NCBI GenBank assembly: GCA_913778905.1
Contig: CAJYYA010000023.1
Coordinates: 62,001 to 126,000 of the forward strand
Length of the DNA: 64,000 nucleotides
Reading direction: 5' to 3'
DNA from: an uncultured Naasia sp.
Lineage (GTDB): Bacteria; Actinomycetota; Actinomycetes; Actinomycetales; Microbacteriaceae
The position numbers were made by a program, and so were the translations under genes. This document shows, piece by piece, positions 1 to 9,307 of the stretch. The notes below the pieces were generated by a model. The model did not search any database. It had not been told where the DNA came from and worked only from the letters and a program-made list of their open reading frames with translations. Each line of letters starts with the position of its first letter. The first letter of the stretch is position 1.

Positions 1-407
1 TGGAAGATGGTGAGCGGCAGGTCTTTGTAGGACGAATACAGGTCCTTCACCATCAGGGTGAAGACCTCTTCGTGCGTCGGCGCGAGCAGGTAGTCGGCGT
101 CCTTGCGGTCCTTCAGACGGAAGATCCCGTCGCCGTACTCCTCCCATCGACCGGTCGCCTCGTAGGGCTCGCGCGGCAGCAGCCCGGGGAACAGGACCTC
201 CTGCGCACCCGCGACAGCCATCTCCTCACGGATGATGGCCTCCACCTTGGCGCGCACCCGCAGGCCGAGCGGTAGCCAGGCGAAGATGCCGGGGGCCTGG
301 CGACGGATGTATCCGGCGCGGACGAGGAGCCGGTGGCTCGTCACCTCGGCGTCGGAGGGATCCTCGCGAAGGGTGCGGACGAAGAGCGAAGTCATGCGGG
401 CTGACAC
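1..407 (-). CDS. proS: Prolyl-tRNA synthetase, N-terminal part (cut by window edge)
   Basis: Class II aminoacyl-tRNA synthetase that charges tRNA-Pro with proline in the cytoplasm. Only about the first 135 codons lie in the window; the rest runs off the left edge. The visible protein reads [20 protein letters not shown], then [20 protein letters not shown] and [10 protein letters not shown], which is the conserved N-terminal (motif 1) region of ProS. I chose a GTG start at 407 rather than the ATG at 395. The GTG gives a 16-residue lead-in to TLRED, matching the usual length in actinobacterial ProS, and a TAGACT box ends 8 bases before it, as expected for a leaderless mRNA. It is divergent from poxB. 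Identity is certain; the start is probable. Confidence 0.95.
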   Translation of the reverse strand, partial: MSARMTSLFVRTLREDPSDAEVTSHRLLVRAGYIRRQAPGIFAWLPLGLRVRAKVEAIIREEMAVAGAQEVLFPGLLPREPYEATGRWEEYGDGIFRLKDRKDADYLLAPTHEEVFTLMVKDLYSSYKDLPLTIF

Positions 408-415
408 GGCGACCG

Positions 416-421
416 AGTCTA
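416..421 (-). promoter_or_regulatory. -10 box of leaderless proS promoter
   Basis: TAGACT on the minus strand ends 8 bases before the GTG codon at 407. This matches the TANNNT-plus-6-to-8 pattern seen before many genes in this window. Inferred from pattern only. Confidence 0.55.
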
Positions 422-449
422 TCCGGCAGCGGAACGCATCCACAGACGT

Positions 450-476
450 CCCCGGTCCAGGAGCCTCTCACCGGGG
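450..476 (+). promoter_or_regulatory. Inverted repeat upstream of poxB
   Basis: CCCCGGT (450-456) and ACCGGGG (470-476) form a perfect 7-bp inverted repeat with a 13-base spacer, in the proS-poxB divergent region. It could be a 5'UTR hairpin or a protein-binding site; the sequence does not decide. Confidence 0.3.
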
Positions 477-539
477 GCGCGCAGTGTGGAGGCGTCGATG
501 CCGCGCTGGGCGGTGTCGATCCGGAATGAGGTGCGCACC

Positions 540-2258
540 ATGCCGAAGATCGCCGACGTCCTCGTCGAGACCCTCGCTGCGAACGGGGTGAAGCACGTCT
601 GGGGTGTGCCCGGCGACTCCCTCAACGCCGTGACCGACGCGATCCGACGCACCGACGGGATCGACTGGATGCTCACCCGGCATGAGGAGGAGGCCGCGTT
701 CGCCGCAGCGGGCGAGGCGGCCATGACGAACGATCTGGCGGTCTGCGCCGGCAGCTGCGGACCGGGCAACCTGCACCTCATCAACGGCCTCTACGACGCC
801 AATCGCAGCCGTCAGCCGGTCCTCGCCATCGCTGCGGATATCCCGACCGAAGAGATCGGGAGCTCCTACTTCCAGGAAACCAGGCCGAACGAGCTGTTCC
901 GCGGCTGCAGCGTGTTCTGCGAGCGGGTGTCCTCCGCGGAGCAGATGCCGCGCATCGTCGAGCTGGCCATCCGCACCGCCGTCGAGAAGCGCGGCGTCGC
1001 CGTCATCGTGCTCGCCGGCGATGTGGCCCTCGCGAACATGCCGGGTACGCGCATCCCCGTCGTCCGCCGGACCGAGCCGGTCGTCGTCCCGTCGCCCGGC
1101 GAGCTCGCCGACGCAGCCGCTCTCCTCAACGGCGCGAAGAAGGTCACGATCCTCGCCGGCGCGGGCGTGGAAGGGGCGCGTGAGCAGGTACTCGCCCTCG
1201 CGGACAGGCTCGGCGCTCCGATCGTGCACGCTCTTCGCGGCAAGGAGTTCATCGAATACGACAATCCGTTCGATGTCGGCATGACCGGGCTCTTGGGCTT
1301 CGCGTCCGGATACCGGGCGATGGAGGACTGCGACGCGCTCCTCATGCTCGGCACCGACTTTCCGTACCAACAGTTCTTCCCCGACGACGCATCCGTCGTG
1401 CAGGTCGACATCCGCGGCGAGCAGCTCGGACGCCGTCACCCGGTGGACGTCGGACTCGTCGGCGATGTGGGGGCGACCGGCACGGCGCTCCTGGCGCTGC
1501 TCGAGCGTAAGACGGATCGGAAGCACCTCGAGAAATCGCTCGATCACTACGCTCGCACCCGTGAGAGCCTCGATTCGCTTGAGAAGCCGGGGCACGGCGC
1601 GATCCATCCGCAGTTTGTGACCAGGCTCATCGACGAGCTCGCCGCCGACGACGCGGTCTTCATCCCCGACGTCGGCACCCCGGTCATCTGGGCCTGTCGG
1701 CACCTTCACATCGGCGAGCGCCGACGCCTGATCGGGTCCTTCTGGCACGGAACCATGGCGGCCGCGCCCCCCCTCGCGATGGGCGCGCAGGCGGTGGATC
1801 GCTCGCGCCAGATCGTGGTGCTGGCGGGTGACGGCGGTCTGTCGATGATGCTGGGCGAGCTCATCACCGCGGTGGCACACGACCTGCCGATCAAGGTCGT
1901 CGTCTTCGACAACGCGGCGCTCGGGTTCGTCGAGGTGGAGATGAAGGCCGCCGGCGTCGTGAACTACGGGACCGGACTCGCCAATCCCGACTTCGGAGCC
2001 GTCGCGCGCGCCGTCGGCATGCACGGTGAGAACGTCACCGAGGCGGGCGACCTCGAAGGCGCCCTGCGGAGGGCCTTCGAGCACGACGGCCCCGCCCTCG
2101 TGTCCGTCGCGGTCGAGCGCCAAGAGCTGTCGATGCCGCCGAAGATCGGGCTCGACCAGGCCGGCGGCTTCGCTCTCTACGCGATGCGCACCGTCCTGGC
2201 CGGCAACGGACGCGAGCTCATCGACCTCGCGAAGGCGAACATCCGCCAGCTGCTCTAG
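540..2258 (+). CDS. poxB: Pyruvate dehydrogenase (quinone) / pyruvate oxidase, ThDP-dependent
   Basis: Peripheral membrane flavoenzyme that oxidatively decarboxylates pyruvate to acetate and CO2, passing electrons to quinone. The protein is 572 aa, the same size as E. coli PoxB. The N-terminal ThDP-binding half begins KIADVLVETLAANGVKHVWG, followed by GDSLNAVTDAI and a conserved glutamate in RHEEEAAFAA. A central FAD/nucleotide domain lies at about residues 190-330. The C-terminal ThDP domain has GDGGLSMMLGELITA followed by the FDN of the GDG-(X)n-N signature. I chose ATG 540 because GAGGTG lies just upstream and the protein then aligns with family N-termini; an in-frame upstream start at 486 adds 18 atypical residues. 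It is divergent from proS. Acetolactate synthase is a less likely alternative because the length and PoxB-like N-terminus fit better. Confidence 0.9.
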   Translation: MPKIADVLVETLAANGVKHVWGVPGDSLNAVTDAIRRTDGIDWMLTRHEEEAAFAAAGEAAMTNDLAVCAGSCGPGNLHLINGLYDANRSRQPVLAIAADIPTEEIGSSYFQETRPNELFRGCSVFCERVSSAEQMPRIVELAIRTAVEKRGVAVIVLAGDVALANMPGTRIPVVRRTEPVVVPSPGELADAAALLNGAKKVTILAGAGVEGAREQVLALADRLGAPIVHALRGKEFIEYDNPFDVGMTGLLGFASGYRAMEDCDALLMLGTDFPYQQFFPDDASVVQVDIRGEQLGRRHPVDVGLVGDVGATGTALLALLERKTDRKHLEKSLDHYARTRESLDSLEKPGHGAIHPQFVTRLIDELAADDAVFIPDVGTPVIWACRHLHIGERRRLIGSFWHGTMAAAPPLAMGAQAVDRSRQIVVLAGDGGLSMMLGELITAVAHDLPIKVVVFDNAALGFVEVEMKAAGVVNYGTGLANPDFGAVARAVGMHGENVTEAGDLEGALRRAFEHDGPALVSVAVERQELSMPPKIGLDQAGGFALYAMRTVLAGNGRELIDLAKANIRQLL

Positions 2259-2311
2259 AGGTCTGAGCTGAAAATGCGCCCATCGGCCGGTCCGGATGAC
2301 CCGACCGCCCC

Positions 2312-2317
2312 TACGGT
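2312..2317 (+). promoter_or_regulatory. -10 box, leaderless promoter
   Basis: TACGGT ends 6 bases before the ATG at 2324, as in a leaderless mRNA. No Shine-Dalgarno sequence is seen before this start. Confidence 0.55.
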
Positions 2318-2323
2318 CGGTGC

Positions 2324-2926
2324 ATGGCACCGGATACTTCCTCCGTTGGAGGCGTGGTCGCCCTTCGAGCGCGCTTCCGTCGGACCGAGCGCATAACGGC
2401 CTTCGTCACCCTCTCGGTCGCGGGCGTGTTCCTCGTCGTCGGGCTCGTCGTCGCGGTGTTCGGCGTGTTGACGGTCGACGTGCAGTTCGTGTTCCTCGCG
2501 CTGGGCACGGGATCGGTGGTCGGGAACGTCCTGTTCACCCTCCGGAATGCCGGTGACGAGATCCCCTGGGCTCGCGACGGCGACTCGATGCCGGCGAAAC
2601 CGATCCGCAAAGCGGCGCTCTCGGGTGGTACGTCCGGCTTGAACGACGGGCAGGTAGGCGAGGCTACGCGCTGGGCGGCTCAGGAGAGCCTGCACCTGCG
2701 GGCGAGTGTCGTCAGTGCGATCCTGACGATCGCTGCAATCACGGGCTTCCTCATCGTTCCCCAGCTGGTGACCGGCGCCGTCGGCCCTTTGGGGTGGGGC
2801 TTGATCGCGCTCTACGCGACTCTTCTGGGCCTCACCGTCCCGATGTCTATACGTCAACGTCGTCTCGACGGCTTCGCGTCGCGGATGGGCGCGTGGGACG
2901 GCGCCCGGTCCACCGTCTCTGACTAA
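2324..2926 (+). CDS. Small four-helix membrane protein of unknown function
   Basis: A 200-aa protein I do not recognise. It has a short charged N-terminus, then two hydrophobic segments at about residues 25-48 and 52-70. A hydrophilic stretch follows at about 75-130, including PWARDGDSMPAKPIRKAAL and a helix QVGEATRWAAQESLHLRA. Two more hydrophobic segments lie at about 128-150 and 155-172, with a basic C-terminal tail. The layout predicts four transmembrane helices with a cytoplasmic loop between the pairs. The start is supported by the TACGGT box. It is convergent with the ThrE-like exporter, 26 bases away. No function can be assigned from motifs or context. Confidence 0.7.
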   Translation: MAPDTSSVGGVVALRARFRRTERITAFVTLSVAGVFLVVGLVVAVFGVLTVDVQFVFLALGTGSVVGNVLFTLRNAGDEIPWARDGDSMPAKPIRKAALSGGTSGLNDGQVGEATRWAAQESLHLRASVVSAILTIAAITGFLIVPQLVTGAVGPLGWGLIALYATLLGLTVPMSIRQRRLDGFASRMGAWDGARSTVSD

Positions 2927-2952
2927 AGATGCAGCCAGCGGGCTTGCCCCGG

Positions 2953-4197
2953 TCAGTGCACCGTCGGCATCTGCGTGTCCCACGCGGGGCGGCGGATCAG
3001 CGCGGCGGACAGCGACGAGCCCACGAGAACGCCGAGCATGATCGCGAGGACGGTCATGGCGACGGTGAGAAAGCCCGACGCATCGGCGCGCGTGATCGAG
3101 GCGAGGCCGAGCGACCCCGGGACGAGGAGCCAGAACGTGGGGCGGAACGTCGCGATGGCAGGCAGCTCGGGGCGGAACCGCTCCACCAGGCGCGCGGCGA
3201 CGAGGAGCGTTGCGGCGGTCACGGCGGTGGCGGCGAACGCACCCGTCACCGCGGTCAGCGCGAGGGAGAGCGCATAGGCGACGAGGAGTCCGACGGTCAT
3301 CACCGACCCGAGCACCCGCGGCGCGCTGAGACTGATGGCGACCCCGAGACCGATCACGAGGGTCGCGGGCCACGCGAGCGCGGCCGGGACAGGATCCGCG
3401 GCGGCCTCCACCATGGTCAGATGGCGCACGCCGTCGAGAAGCACGACGCCGGTTGTGGCCCCCGCGGCGAGCATCCCCCAGATGAGCAAGCCCGACAGAA
3501 GGCGTCCGCCTCCCGATACGACGTCGCCACCCGCGATCTCGAGGACCGCGTTCGTGACCGTCGCCCCGGGGATGAGCATCACGATGGGCGCGCACAGCGC
3601 GAGGACCGGGAGCGCGTCCTGCCCCGTCGACACGGCGACGGCGCCCACGGCCAGCGCGGATCCGAGGGCCGCGGCGAACGGCACGACGGCGGCGAGGCTC
3701 GGCATGCGGACCGCGATCAGCAGGAGCAGGCCGACGAGGGCGCCGAGCACGGCGTCGGTCGGCACGGCCCACCACGGCAGGCCGAACACGACGGCGACTC
3801 CCCCGGACATCAGCGCCCCACCGACCGCTCCTCGCCACCAGGAACCGGGTACGGGCGCAGCCGTCTCGCGAGCGACGCGGGCGGCGGTATCGGGAAGGGA
3901 GACGCCGCTCTCCGCACGGGCGGCAAAGTGCGCGATCCGTCCGACCTGCGCGAAGGTCAGCTGCGCACCGGACGCGGGCACGATCGCCGGTCGGGCCGCC
4001 CCCGGGGTGTCGACGATGACCGCCGCGGGGAGCACACCCACGACCGTCTCCCCCTCACCGGAGGCGTCGCGGGCCGCGATCCGTCGCACGATCCCGCCCA
4101 CATCCGTCGTGGCGTATCCGGCGTCGAGGAGTCCCGCGCCGATGACGGCGAGATCGTGCTCACGGGCCGACCGGGTCGCGCCGGCAGTCGATGTCAC
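2953..4197 (-). CDS. Threonine/serine exporter family protein (ThrE-like)
   Basis: Predicted inner-membrane exporter of threonine/serine-type amino acids, with about ten transmembrane helices. The N-terminal about 130 residues form the soluble DUF1212 portion (DLAVIGAGLLDAGYATTDVG and a TFAQVGRIAHFA helix). The membrane part includes GAVGGALMSGGVAVVFGLPW and VPFAAALGSALAVGAVAV. The motif LCAPIVMLIPGATVTNAVLE matches the characteristic ThrE loop, and a second helix bundle similar to DUF3815 follows. The GTG start at 4197 gives 414 aa and lies 7 bases after TAGGGT; a longer frame to 4296 would overlap the MFS gene. Substrate specificity is inferred from the family only. Confidence 0.82.
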   Translation of the reverse strand: MTSTAGATRSAREHDLAVIGAGLLDAGYATTDVGGIVRRIAARDASGEGETVVGVLPAAVIVDTPGAARPAIVPASGAQLTFAQVGRIAHFAARAESGVSLPDTAARVARETAAPVPGSWWRGAVGGALMSGGVAVVFGLPWWAVPTDAVLGALVGLLLLIAVRMPSLAAVVPFAAALGSALAVGAVAVSTGQDALPVLALCAPIVMLIPGATVTNAVLEIAGGDVVSGGGRLLSGLLIWGMLAAGATTGVVLLDGVRHLTMVEAAADPVPAALAWPATLVIGLGVAISLSAPRVLGSVMTVGLLVAYALSLALTAVTGAFAATAVTAATLLVAARLVERFRPELPAIATFRPTFWLLVPGSLGLASITRADASGFLTVAMTVLAIMLGVLVGSSLSAALIRRPAWDTQMPTVH

Positions 4198-4204
4198 GGC
4201 ACCG

Positions 4205-4210
4205 ACCCTA
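4205..4210 (-). promoter_or_regulatory. -10 box, leaderless promoter of the ThrE-like gene
   Basis: TAGGGT on the minus strand ends 7 bases before the GTG at 4197. This decides the start over the in-frame upstream ATG at 4296. Confidence 0.55.
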
Positions 4211-4267
4211 GTGATCGGCGCACCGTCCCGCACCGCCGGACCGACGCGACCGGCCCCCGGATCGTGG

Positions 4268-5518
4268 TCAGACGGGCTGAAGGGAGCGGTCTCCACTGAT
4301 GCTCGTCAGGCGCAGAGCGAGCACGGATCCGATCACGACGAGCACCATCGTCACGGCGTTGAGGCCGGAGAAGCCGATCTGCGACAAGACCAGCCCCGCG
4401 AGAGCGCCGCCGGTCGCGCCGCACAGGCTCATGACGGTGTCCGATAGGCCCTGCACGGACGGGCGATGGGCGATGTCCGTCGACTCGGCGACGATCGCGG
4501 AGCCCGCGACGGTGGCGGCAGACCAGCCGAGACCGAGGAGGATCAGCGCGATCGTCACGGCGAGAGCGGACTGAGACGCCATCCATCCGGTCAGCAGCGA
4601 CGCGGCGAAGAGGATCTCGCCGATCAGCACGACCGTGCCGCGGCCGATCCGATCGCTCAGGGCACCGAAGACGGGTGACAGCCCGAACATCCCGAGGGTG
4701 TGAAGGCTGATGGTCAGGCCGATGACCGTGAGGGTGGCGCCCTGATGCGCCAGATGCACCGGTGTCATGGCCATCACCGCGACCATCGTGGCGTGGGCGA
4801 GCGAGACGATCGCGATGCCCGCCCTTCCTCGGGAACCGGCCGCCCGGAACCCGTCGCCCAGCCTGCGGCGGGTGGTCGTTGTCGGCGCAGCTCCGCTCAG
4901 ACGACGAGCCTCGCGCAGCGGATCGGGACGCAACGCGATGAGGTAGAGCGCTGCAGCTGCGATCTGACACGCGGCGGTAATGAGGAACGGCCCCGTGAGA
5001 TCCGGGAGGCCGAGCGCCGCCCCGAGGGCTTGTCCGGGCCCGACCAGGTTGGGGCCGACGACGATCCCGATGGTCGTGGTCCAGACCACGATCGACAGGT
5101 CGCGCCCGCGATGAATCGAGGATGCCAGGTCGGTCGCTGCGAAGCGTGCCTGGAGGTTGACCGCGGTCCCGACGCCCAGCAGGAGGAGCGCGACGAGGAG
5201 CAGCACGGGGTTGCCGAGCGTCGCGGCGCCGATGACCGCGAAGGCGCCGAGCATAGCGAGACCCGCCCCCGTGGCGAGCGCCGGTCGACGACCTGCGAGG
5301 CTCGCGAGACGCGCCAGCGGAATCGCGAAGACCGCGGCTCCGAGCGTCCCGGCTGTGGCGGCGAGGCCGGAGATGCTCTCATCACCGGCGACGGCGGAGA
5401 GCAGCAGAGCGCCGATCGACACGCCCGCCCCCAGCCCCACACCGGCCAGAACCTGGCCCAGCGAGAGGACGAGGAGGACGCGGCGCTGAACCGCGCGGTC
5501 GGGCGGCGGGAGGCTCAT
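4268..5518 (-). CDS. MFS transporter
   Basis: Major facilitator superfamily transporter, 416 aa, with twelve hydrophobic segments. The inter-helix 2-3 loop carries the basic MFS signature (LARLASLAGRRPAL), and the second half has FGALSDRIGRGTVV at the equivalent place. A hydrophilic central loop (LRPDPLREARRL to about residue 245) separates the two six-helix halves, as usual. It lies upstream of the ThrE-like gene on the same strand, 70 bases away, and has its own TAGCGT box 7 bases before the ATG, so it need not be co-transcribed. Drug or metabolite efflux is plausible, but no substrate can be named. Confidence 0.88.
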   Translation of the reverse strand: MSLPPPDRAVQRRVLLVLSLGQVLAGVGLGAGVSIGALLLSAVAGDESISGLAATAGTLGAAVFAIPLARLASLAGRRPALATGAGLAMLGAFAVIGAATLGNPVLLLVALLLLGVGTAVNLQARFAATDLASSIHRGRDLSIVVWTTTIGIVVGPNLVGPGQALGAALGLPDLTGPFLITAACQIAAAALYLIALRPDPLREARRLSGAAPTTTTRRRLGDGFRAAGSRGRAGIAIVSLAHATMVAVMAMTPVHLAHQGATLTVIGLTISLHTLGMFGLSPVFGALSDRIGRGTVVLIGEILFAASLLTGWMASQSALAVTIALILLGLGWSAATVAGSAIVAESTDIAHRPSVQGLSDTVMSLCGATGGALAGLVLSQIGFSGLNAVTMVLVVIGSVLALRLTSISGDRSLQPV

Positions 5519-5525
5519 TGGTCCG

Positions 5526-5531
5526 ACGCTA
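5526..5531 (-). promoter_or_regulatory. -10 box, leaderless promoter of the MFS gene
   Basis: TAGCGT on the minus strand ends 7 bases before the ATG at 5518. Confidence 0.55.
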
Positions 5532-5582
5532 CCGGCGCGGACGCCCGACCACTCGTACGGAGCAGCCGGAGGTGCGGCCGGG

Positions 5583-6737
5583 TCAGGCGGTGACGACCTC
5601 GACGGTCCCGCTCTCGGCGTTCGGGCCCATCTCGTCCGCGATACGGTTGGCCTCTTCGATCAGGGTCTTCACGATCTCCGACTCGGGCACGGTCTTGATG
5701 ACCTCGCCCTTGACGAAGATCTGGCCCTTGCCGTTACCGGACGCGACACCCAGGTCGGCCTCGCGAGCCTCACCGGGTCCGTTGACGACGCAACCCATGA
5801 CGGCCACGCGGAGCGGAACGCTCATGCCCTGGAGACCCTCCGTCACGCTGTCGGCGAGGGAGTAGACATCGACCTGCGCGCGTCCGCACGACGGGCACGA
5901 CACGATCTCGAGCTTGCGCTCCCGCAGGTTGAGCGACTGCAGGATCTGCAGGCCGACCTTGACCTCCTGCGCGGGCGGGGCGGAGAGGGAGACGCGGATG
6001 GTGTCGCCGATTCCCTCGGCGAGCAGGATGCCGAACGCGGTCGCGCTCTTGATGGTGCCCTGGAACTCGGGGCCCGCCTCGGTGACACCGAGGTGGAGCG
6101 GCCAGTCGCCGCGCTCGGCGAGCAGACGGTAGGCCTTGACCATGACGATCGGGTCGTTGTGCTTGACCGAGATCTTGAAATCGTGGAAGTCGTGCTCCTC
6201 GAAGAGGCTGGCCTCCCACTGGGCGCTCTCTGCGAGCGCCTCGGGAGTCGCCTTGCCGTACTTCTGCAGTAGGCGGGGGTCCAGGGATCCGGCGTTGACA
6301 CCGATGCGCAGGCTGACGCCGGCATCCTTGGCGGCCTTGGCGATGGCGCCGACCTGGTCGTCGAACTTGCGGATGTTGCCGGGGTTCACACGGACCGCGG
6401 CGCAGCCGGCGTCGATCGCCTGGAAGACGTACTTCGGCTGGAAGTGGATGTCGGCGATGACCGGGATCTGGCTCTTCTTCGCGATGATGTGCAGCACATC
6501 CGCGTCGTCCTGGCTGGGCACCGCGACGCGCACGATGTCGCATCCGGAGGCGGTCAGCTCGGCGATCTGCTGGAGCGTTCCGTTGATGTTCGTGGTCGCG
6601 GTCGTGCACATCGACTGGACGCTGACGGGGGCGTCACCTCCGACGAGGACCTTGCCGACCTTGATCTGACGTGACTTGCGACGCGGGGCGAGGACCTCGG
6701 GCGCGGGCTTGGGCATACCGATGTTGACTGCGGGCAC
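5583..6737 (-). CDS. ispG: 4-hydroxy-3-methylbut-2-en-1-yl diphosphate synthase
   Basis: Penultimate MEP-pathway enzyme (GcpE), a [4Fe-4S] protein that converts MEcPP to HMBPP in the cytoplasm. It is 384 aa, normal for bacterial IspG. The TIM-barrel part begins after [18 protein letters not shown] and includes [29 protein letters not shown] and [10 protein letters not shown]. The C-terminal iron-sulfur domain has CPSCGR and GCVVNGPGE, supplying the three cluster cysteines and the conserved NGPGE. I chose the GTG at 6737 (start [10 protein letters not shown]), the usual N-terminus in related genera, with TACCCT ending 6 bases upstream. The nearby dxr and site-2 protease genes are the standard partners. 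Confidence 0.97.
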   Translation of the reverse strand: MPAVNIGMPKPAPEVLAPRRKSRQIKVGKVLVGGDAPVSVQSMCTTATTNINGTLQQIAELTASGCDIVRVAVPSQDDADVLHIIAKKSQIPVIADIHFQPKYVFQAIDAGCAAVRVNPGNIRKFDDQVGAIAKAAKDAGVSLRIGVNAGSLDPRLLQKYGKATPEALAESAQWEASLFEEHDFHDFKISVKHNDPIVMVKAYRLLAERGDWPLHLGVTEAGPEFQGTIKSATAFGILLAEGIGDTIRVSLSAPPAQEVKVGLQILQSLNLRERKLEIVSCPSCGRAQVDVYSLADSVTEGLQGMSVPLRVAVMGCVVNGPGEAREADLGVASGNGKGQIFVKGEVIKTVPESEIVKTLIEEANRIADEMGPNAESGTVEVVTA

Positions 6738-6743
6738 GTCCCC

Positions 6744-6749
6744 AGGGTA
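6744..6749 (-). promoter_or_regulatory. -10 box, leaderless promoter of ispG
   Basis: TACCCT on the minus strand ends 6 bases before the GTG at 6737, supporting a leaderless ispG mRNA. Confidence 0.55.
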
Positions 6750-6785
6750 ATCCCGCCCGGGTGAACAGAAGCCGCGTCTCCCCCA

Positions 6786-6866
6786 GATCGGATGTTCCGG
6801 CACAGCCCGCACGTTCCGGCGGGAAGTGCTCGCCGGAACGTGCGGGCTGTGCCGGAACATCCGATC
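6786..6866. repeat. Perfect 36-bp inverted repeat; dispersed element copy 1
   Basis: Arms 6786-6821 and 6831-6866 are perfect reverse complements around a 9-base loop. The right arm contains GCCGGAACGTGCGG and TGCCGGAACATCCGATC, separated by 4 bases. The same two blocks with the same spacing recur at 9334-9368. The element begins 5 bases after the stop codon of the SHOCT gene, so it would act as a very strong hairpin at the 3' end of that mRNA. I read it as a REP-like dispersed palindrome that may double as a terminator. Confidence 0.85.
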
Positions 6867-6871
6867 GAGGG

Positions 6872-7192
6872 TCAGGAGGGCGATGAGCCGCGCAGGACTT
6901 CGAGACGGGCGCGGTAGTCGACCTCGTCGATGTCGCCGCGTGCGAACCGCTCCGAGAGGATCTGCTCGGCGGACGGACCGCGCTGGGCGGGAGGCTGCCC
7001 GCCCGCGGGCGCGGCCCACGGCCCGACGTGTCCGCGCCGACGAGAGCGGACCAGCATGAAGACGAGCAGTCCGATCACGATGAGCCAGAAGATCGGGACG
7101 AGCAGGTGCAGCCATGGGAAGCCGGGGTGCCCCCACGGGCCGCCGTGGGCGGCGGCGCCGTGTGCTGCGTGTGCGACGGTGACAAGGGACAT
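6872..7192 (-). CDS. SHOCT-domain small membrane protein
   Basis: A 106-aa protein. A histidine/alanine-rich N-terminus ([19 protein letters not shown]) precedes one transmembrane helix at about residues 28-48 ([19 protein letters not shown]) and a basic stop-transfer RSRRRG. A proline/glycine linker leads to a C-terminal SHOCT module ([20 protein letters not shown], then RARLEVLRG) at about 75-102. SHOCT modules are short oligomerisation-type helices found at protein ends. The His-rich N-terminus could bind metal, but that is only suggestive. GAGGAAG lies upstream of the ATG. It sits 3' of the two-component genes on the same strand, 161 bases downstream. Confidence 0.8.
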   Translation of the reverse strand: MSLVTVAHAAHGAAAHGGPWGHPGFPWLHLLVPIFWLIVIGLLVFMLVRSRRRGHVGPWAAPAGGQPPAQRGPSAEQILSERFARGDIDEVDYRARLEVLRGSSPS

Positions 7193-7353
7193 GGGTGCCT
7201 GCTTCCTCTTCGGGTGGCCGCTGCTGCTCGAGCGGCTCGGTCACCAGCCTCGCTTCACACCCCCGCCGGCGAATCGGCCGCGGCGACGCTTGATGACTAC
7301 ACCGTGAGGAGTAGGCGACCGCTCGGCACTCATCCGCGAGATCGGCGCCGCAC

Positions 7354-8019
7354 TCACTTCCAGCCGGGGGCGACGAGGCCCGACTCGTAGGCGAGGACCA
7401 CGAGTTGCACTCGGTCTCGCACGCCCGTCTTGCCGAGGATCCGCGATACGTGAGTCTTCGCGGTGAGAGGTGAGACGAACAACGCCTCCGCGATCTCGTC
7501 GTTGCTGCGTCCGGCGGCGACCTGCAGCAGCACGTCGCGCTCCCGGTCGGTGAGGGAGGCGAGCCGGGCATCGTCGCGAGGCGGACGAGCACCCTCGGCC
7601 ACACGGGAGAGGAGTCGCTTCGTCACCCCGGGCGAGAGCAGGGCGTCACCCGCGGCGATCACACGGACCGCCCGGATGAGCTCCACGGGCTCGATGTCCT
7701 TCACGACGAATCCGCTCGCACCCGCCTGGATCGCGGCGACCACGTAGTCGTCGAGCTCGAACGTCGTCACGACGAGCACCCTGGTCGCTGAGAGGTCGGG
7801 GTCGCCCACGATGCGCTCGGTGGCCTCGATGCCGTCTCCCCCGGGCATTCGGAGGTCCATGAGGACGACGTCCGGATGTTCGGTGCGCGCCACGGCCACC
7901 GCCTCGTCGCCCGTGCCGGCCTCGCCCACCACGCGGATGTCGCCTTCGGCTTCGAGCAGCGCACGGAACCCCCCGCGCACCAGTTGTTGGTCGTCGGCGA
8001 TCGCCACCGTGATGGTCAT
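7354..8019 (-). CDS. NarL/LuxR-family response regulator
   Basis: DNA-binding response regulator of 221 aa. The receiver domain at residues 1-120 has the acidic pair in VAIADDQQ, the phospho-acceptor Asp54 in [13 protein letters not shown], a switch Thr in VLVVTTFE and Lys in FVVKDIEP. A LuxR-type helix-turn-helix at about 150-212 reads [20 protein letters not shown] then [20 protein letters not shown]. Its ATG overlaps the 3' end of the histidine kinase gene by 4 bases, so the two are translationally coupled and form one signalling pair. Target genes are unknown; the adjacent SHOCT gene is a candidate by position only. Confidence 0.93.
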   Translation of the reverse strand: MTITVAIADDQQLVRGGFRALLEAEGDIRVVGEAGTGDEAVAVARTEHPDVVLMDLRMPGGDGIEATERIVGDPDLSATRVLVVTTFELDDYVVAAIQAGASGFVVKDIEPVELIRAVRVIAAGDALLSPGVTKRLLSRVAEGARPPRDDARLASLTDRERDVLLQVAAGRSNDEIAEALFVSPLTAKTHVSRILGKTGVRDRVQLVVLAYESGLVAPGWK

Positions 8020-9218
8020 TCATTTCCTCCGGGGATCACGGCGTGAACGCGGAACCCTCCGTCGGCGCCGGGCCCCGCGTCGAGGACGCCTCCCAGCAGA
8101 GCGGCGCGCTCGGCCATCCCGGTCAGTCCACCCCCGGGCACGGGAACCCCGGAACGCGGGCCGTCGTCGACGATGATCAGCTCGACGGAACCGGTCGGAG
8201 TGCCCGTGGCCGACACGCGGACGTGCGCTGCCTGCGAGTGGCGCAGCACGTTGGTCAGGCTCTCCTGAACGATCCGGTAGAGCGCGAGCTGCACGGCGGC
8301 GCCGGTTTCCTCGGGTACCCGGATGTCGCTCTGCACCGCGATCCCGGCTGCCCGGAGCGGGTCGGCGAGTGCCCCGATGTCATCGAGTCCCGGCACGGGG
8401 CGACGAGGAGCATCGTCGACGTCGCGGAGCACACCGATCACGCCGCGTACCTCGTCGAGCGCGTTCTTGCTGGCGATCTTGATGGCGGCGAGCGCCTCAC
8501 CGGCCCGCTGAGGCTGACTGTCGAGAAGGTGGAGACCCACCGCGGCCTGGACATTGATCGACGACAGGGAATGGGCGAGCACGTCGTGCAGCTCTCTCGC
8601 CATCCGGACGCGTTCCGATTGGCCGGCTTCGCGGATGAGCTCAGCCTGCGTGCGGCGCTCGCGGTCGAGTCGGTCCCGCCTGCTCCGAACGAACTCCCCC
8701 GCACCCACCGCGATCAGCATCGCGACCCCGAGGAGGCCGAGGCGGCGGGGCGAGGCGACGACGTCTCCGGCGATGAGCAGGGTCAACACGACCGTCCAGG
8801 TCACCGCGAGCGAGACCAGGGCCCACACTCGGGCTCCCCGCACGATGGCGATTGCGGTAGCGAAGACCAGGGCGACCGGAGGGGTGCCGAGCCCCGGACC
8901 GGAACCGGGGCCCACTGCCGGAGCCAGCACGATCCCCGCCATCGCCATGACCGACGCGATCGCGACGACGGGGCCCGGCCACCGGCGCGCTCCGAGCAGC
9001 GCGAGTGGGCCTGCCGCCGCGGCGACCAGGGCGAGAAGCGTTCCCGACGACACCCCGTGGCGCTCCATCGAGATGGCGGTGGCGGGCACCTGAACGATGA
9101 GCGAGACGACGACGGGGATGAGGAGGCGCAGCACCGCCGGTCCGAGCGGATCCGACTCCGCTGACTGCACCCGCTCAGATGCGTCGACGCGCGCGGAAGC
9201 CGGGTCGGACTGCATCAT
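8016..9218 (-). CDS. Sensor histidine kinase, NarX/DesK type (HisKA_3)
   Basis: Membrane histidine kinase of 400 aa. The N-terminal half (about residues 28-185) is hydrophobic, with five or six transmembrane helices and no large extracellular domain, so it probably senses within or near the membrane. The dimerisation/phospho-acceptor domain has [20 protein letters not shown] with His211 as acceptor. The ATPase domain contains [20 protein letters not shown] (N box), IVDDGPRSG and [16 protein letters not shown] (G box). Partner of the response regulator it overlaps. The ATG at 9218 lies 6 bases after TAGCAT; a second ATG follows immediately. Confidence 0.93.
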   Translation of the reverse strand: MMQSDPASARVDASERVQSAESDPLGPAVLRLLIPVVVSLIVQVPATAISMERHGVSSGTLLALVAAAAGPLALLGARRWPGPVVAIASVMAMAGIVLAPAVGPGSGPGLGTPPVALVFATAIAIVRGARVWALVSLAVTWTVVLTLLIAGDVVASPRRLGLLGVAMLIAVGAGEFVRSRRDRLDRERRTQAELIREAGQSERVRMARELHDVLAHSLSSINVQAAVGLHLLDSQPQRAGEALAAIKIASKNALDEVRGVIGVLRDVDDAPRRPVPGLDDIGALADPLRAAGIAVQSDIRVPEETGAAVQLALYRIVQESLTNVLRHSQAAHVRVSATGTPTGSVELIIVDDGPRSGVPVPGGGLTGMAERAALLGGVLDAGPGADGGFRVHAVIPGGNE

Positions 9219-9224
9219 CCGGCG

Positions 9225-9230
9225 ATGCTA
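9225..9230 (-). promoter_or_regulatory. -10 box, leaderless promoter of the two-component operon
   Basis: TAGCAT on the minus strand ends 6 bases before the ATG at 9218. Confidence 0.55.
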
Positions 9231-9307
9231 ATCGCGCCTGTCATGAGCACGCATCGGCCCCTGGGACCGGGTCGGTGTACTCCGATCGATGTACTCCGCT
9301 TACTTTC

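Noticed and set aside
468-2330. A 620-codon minus-strand frame opposite poxB
   Set aside because: The plus strand encodes a complete ThDP enzyme with all motifs; the antisense frame has no recognisable domain or start signal.
2929-4299. A 456-codon plus-strand frame opposite the ThrE-like gene
   Set aside because: The translation is almost entirely Arg/Gly/Glu/Asp/His and has no hydrophobic core. The minus strand encodes a typical exporter with a promoter.
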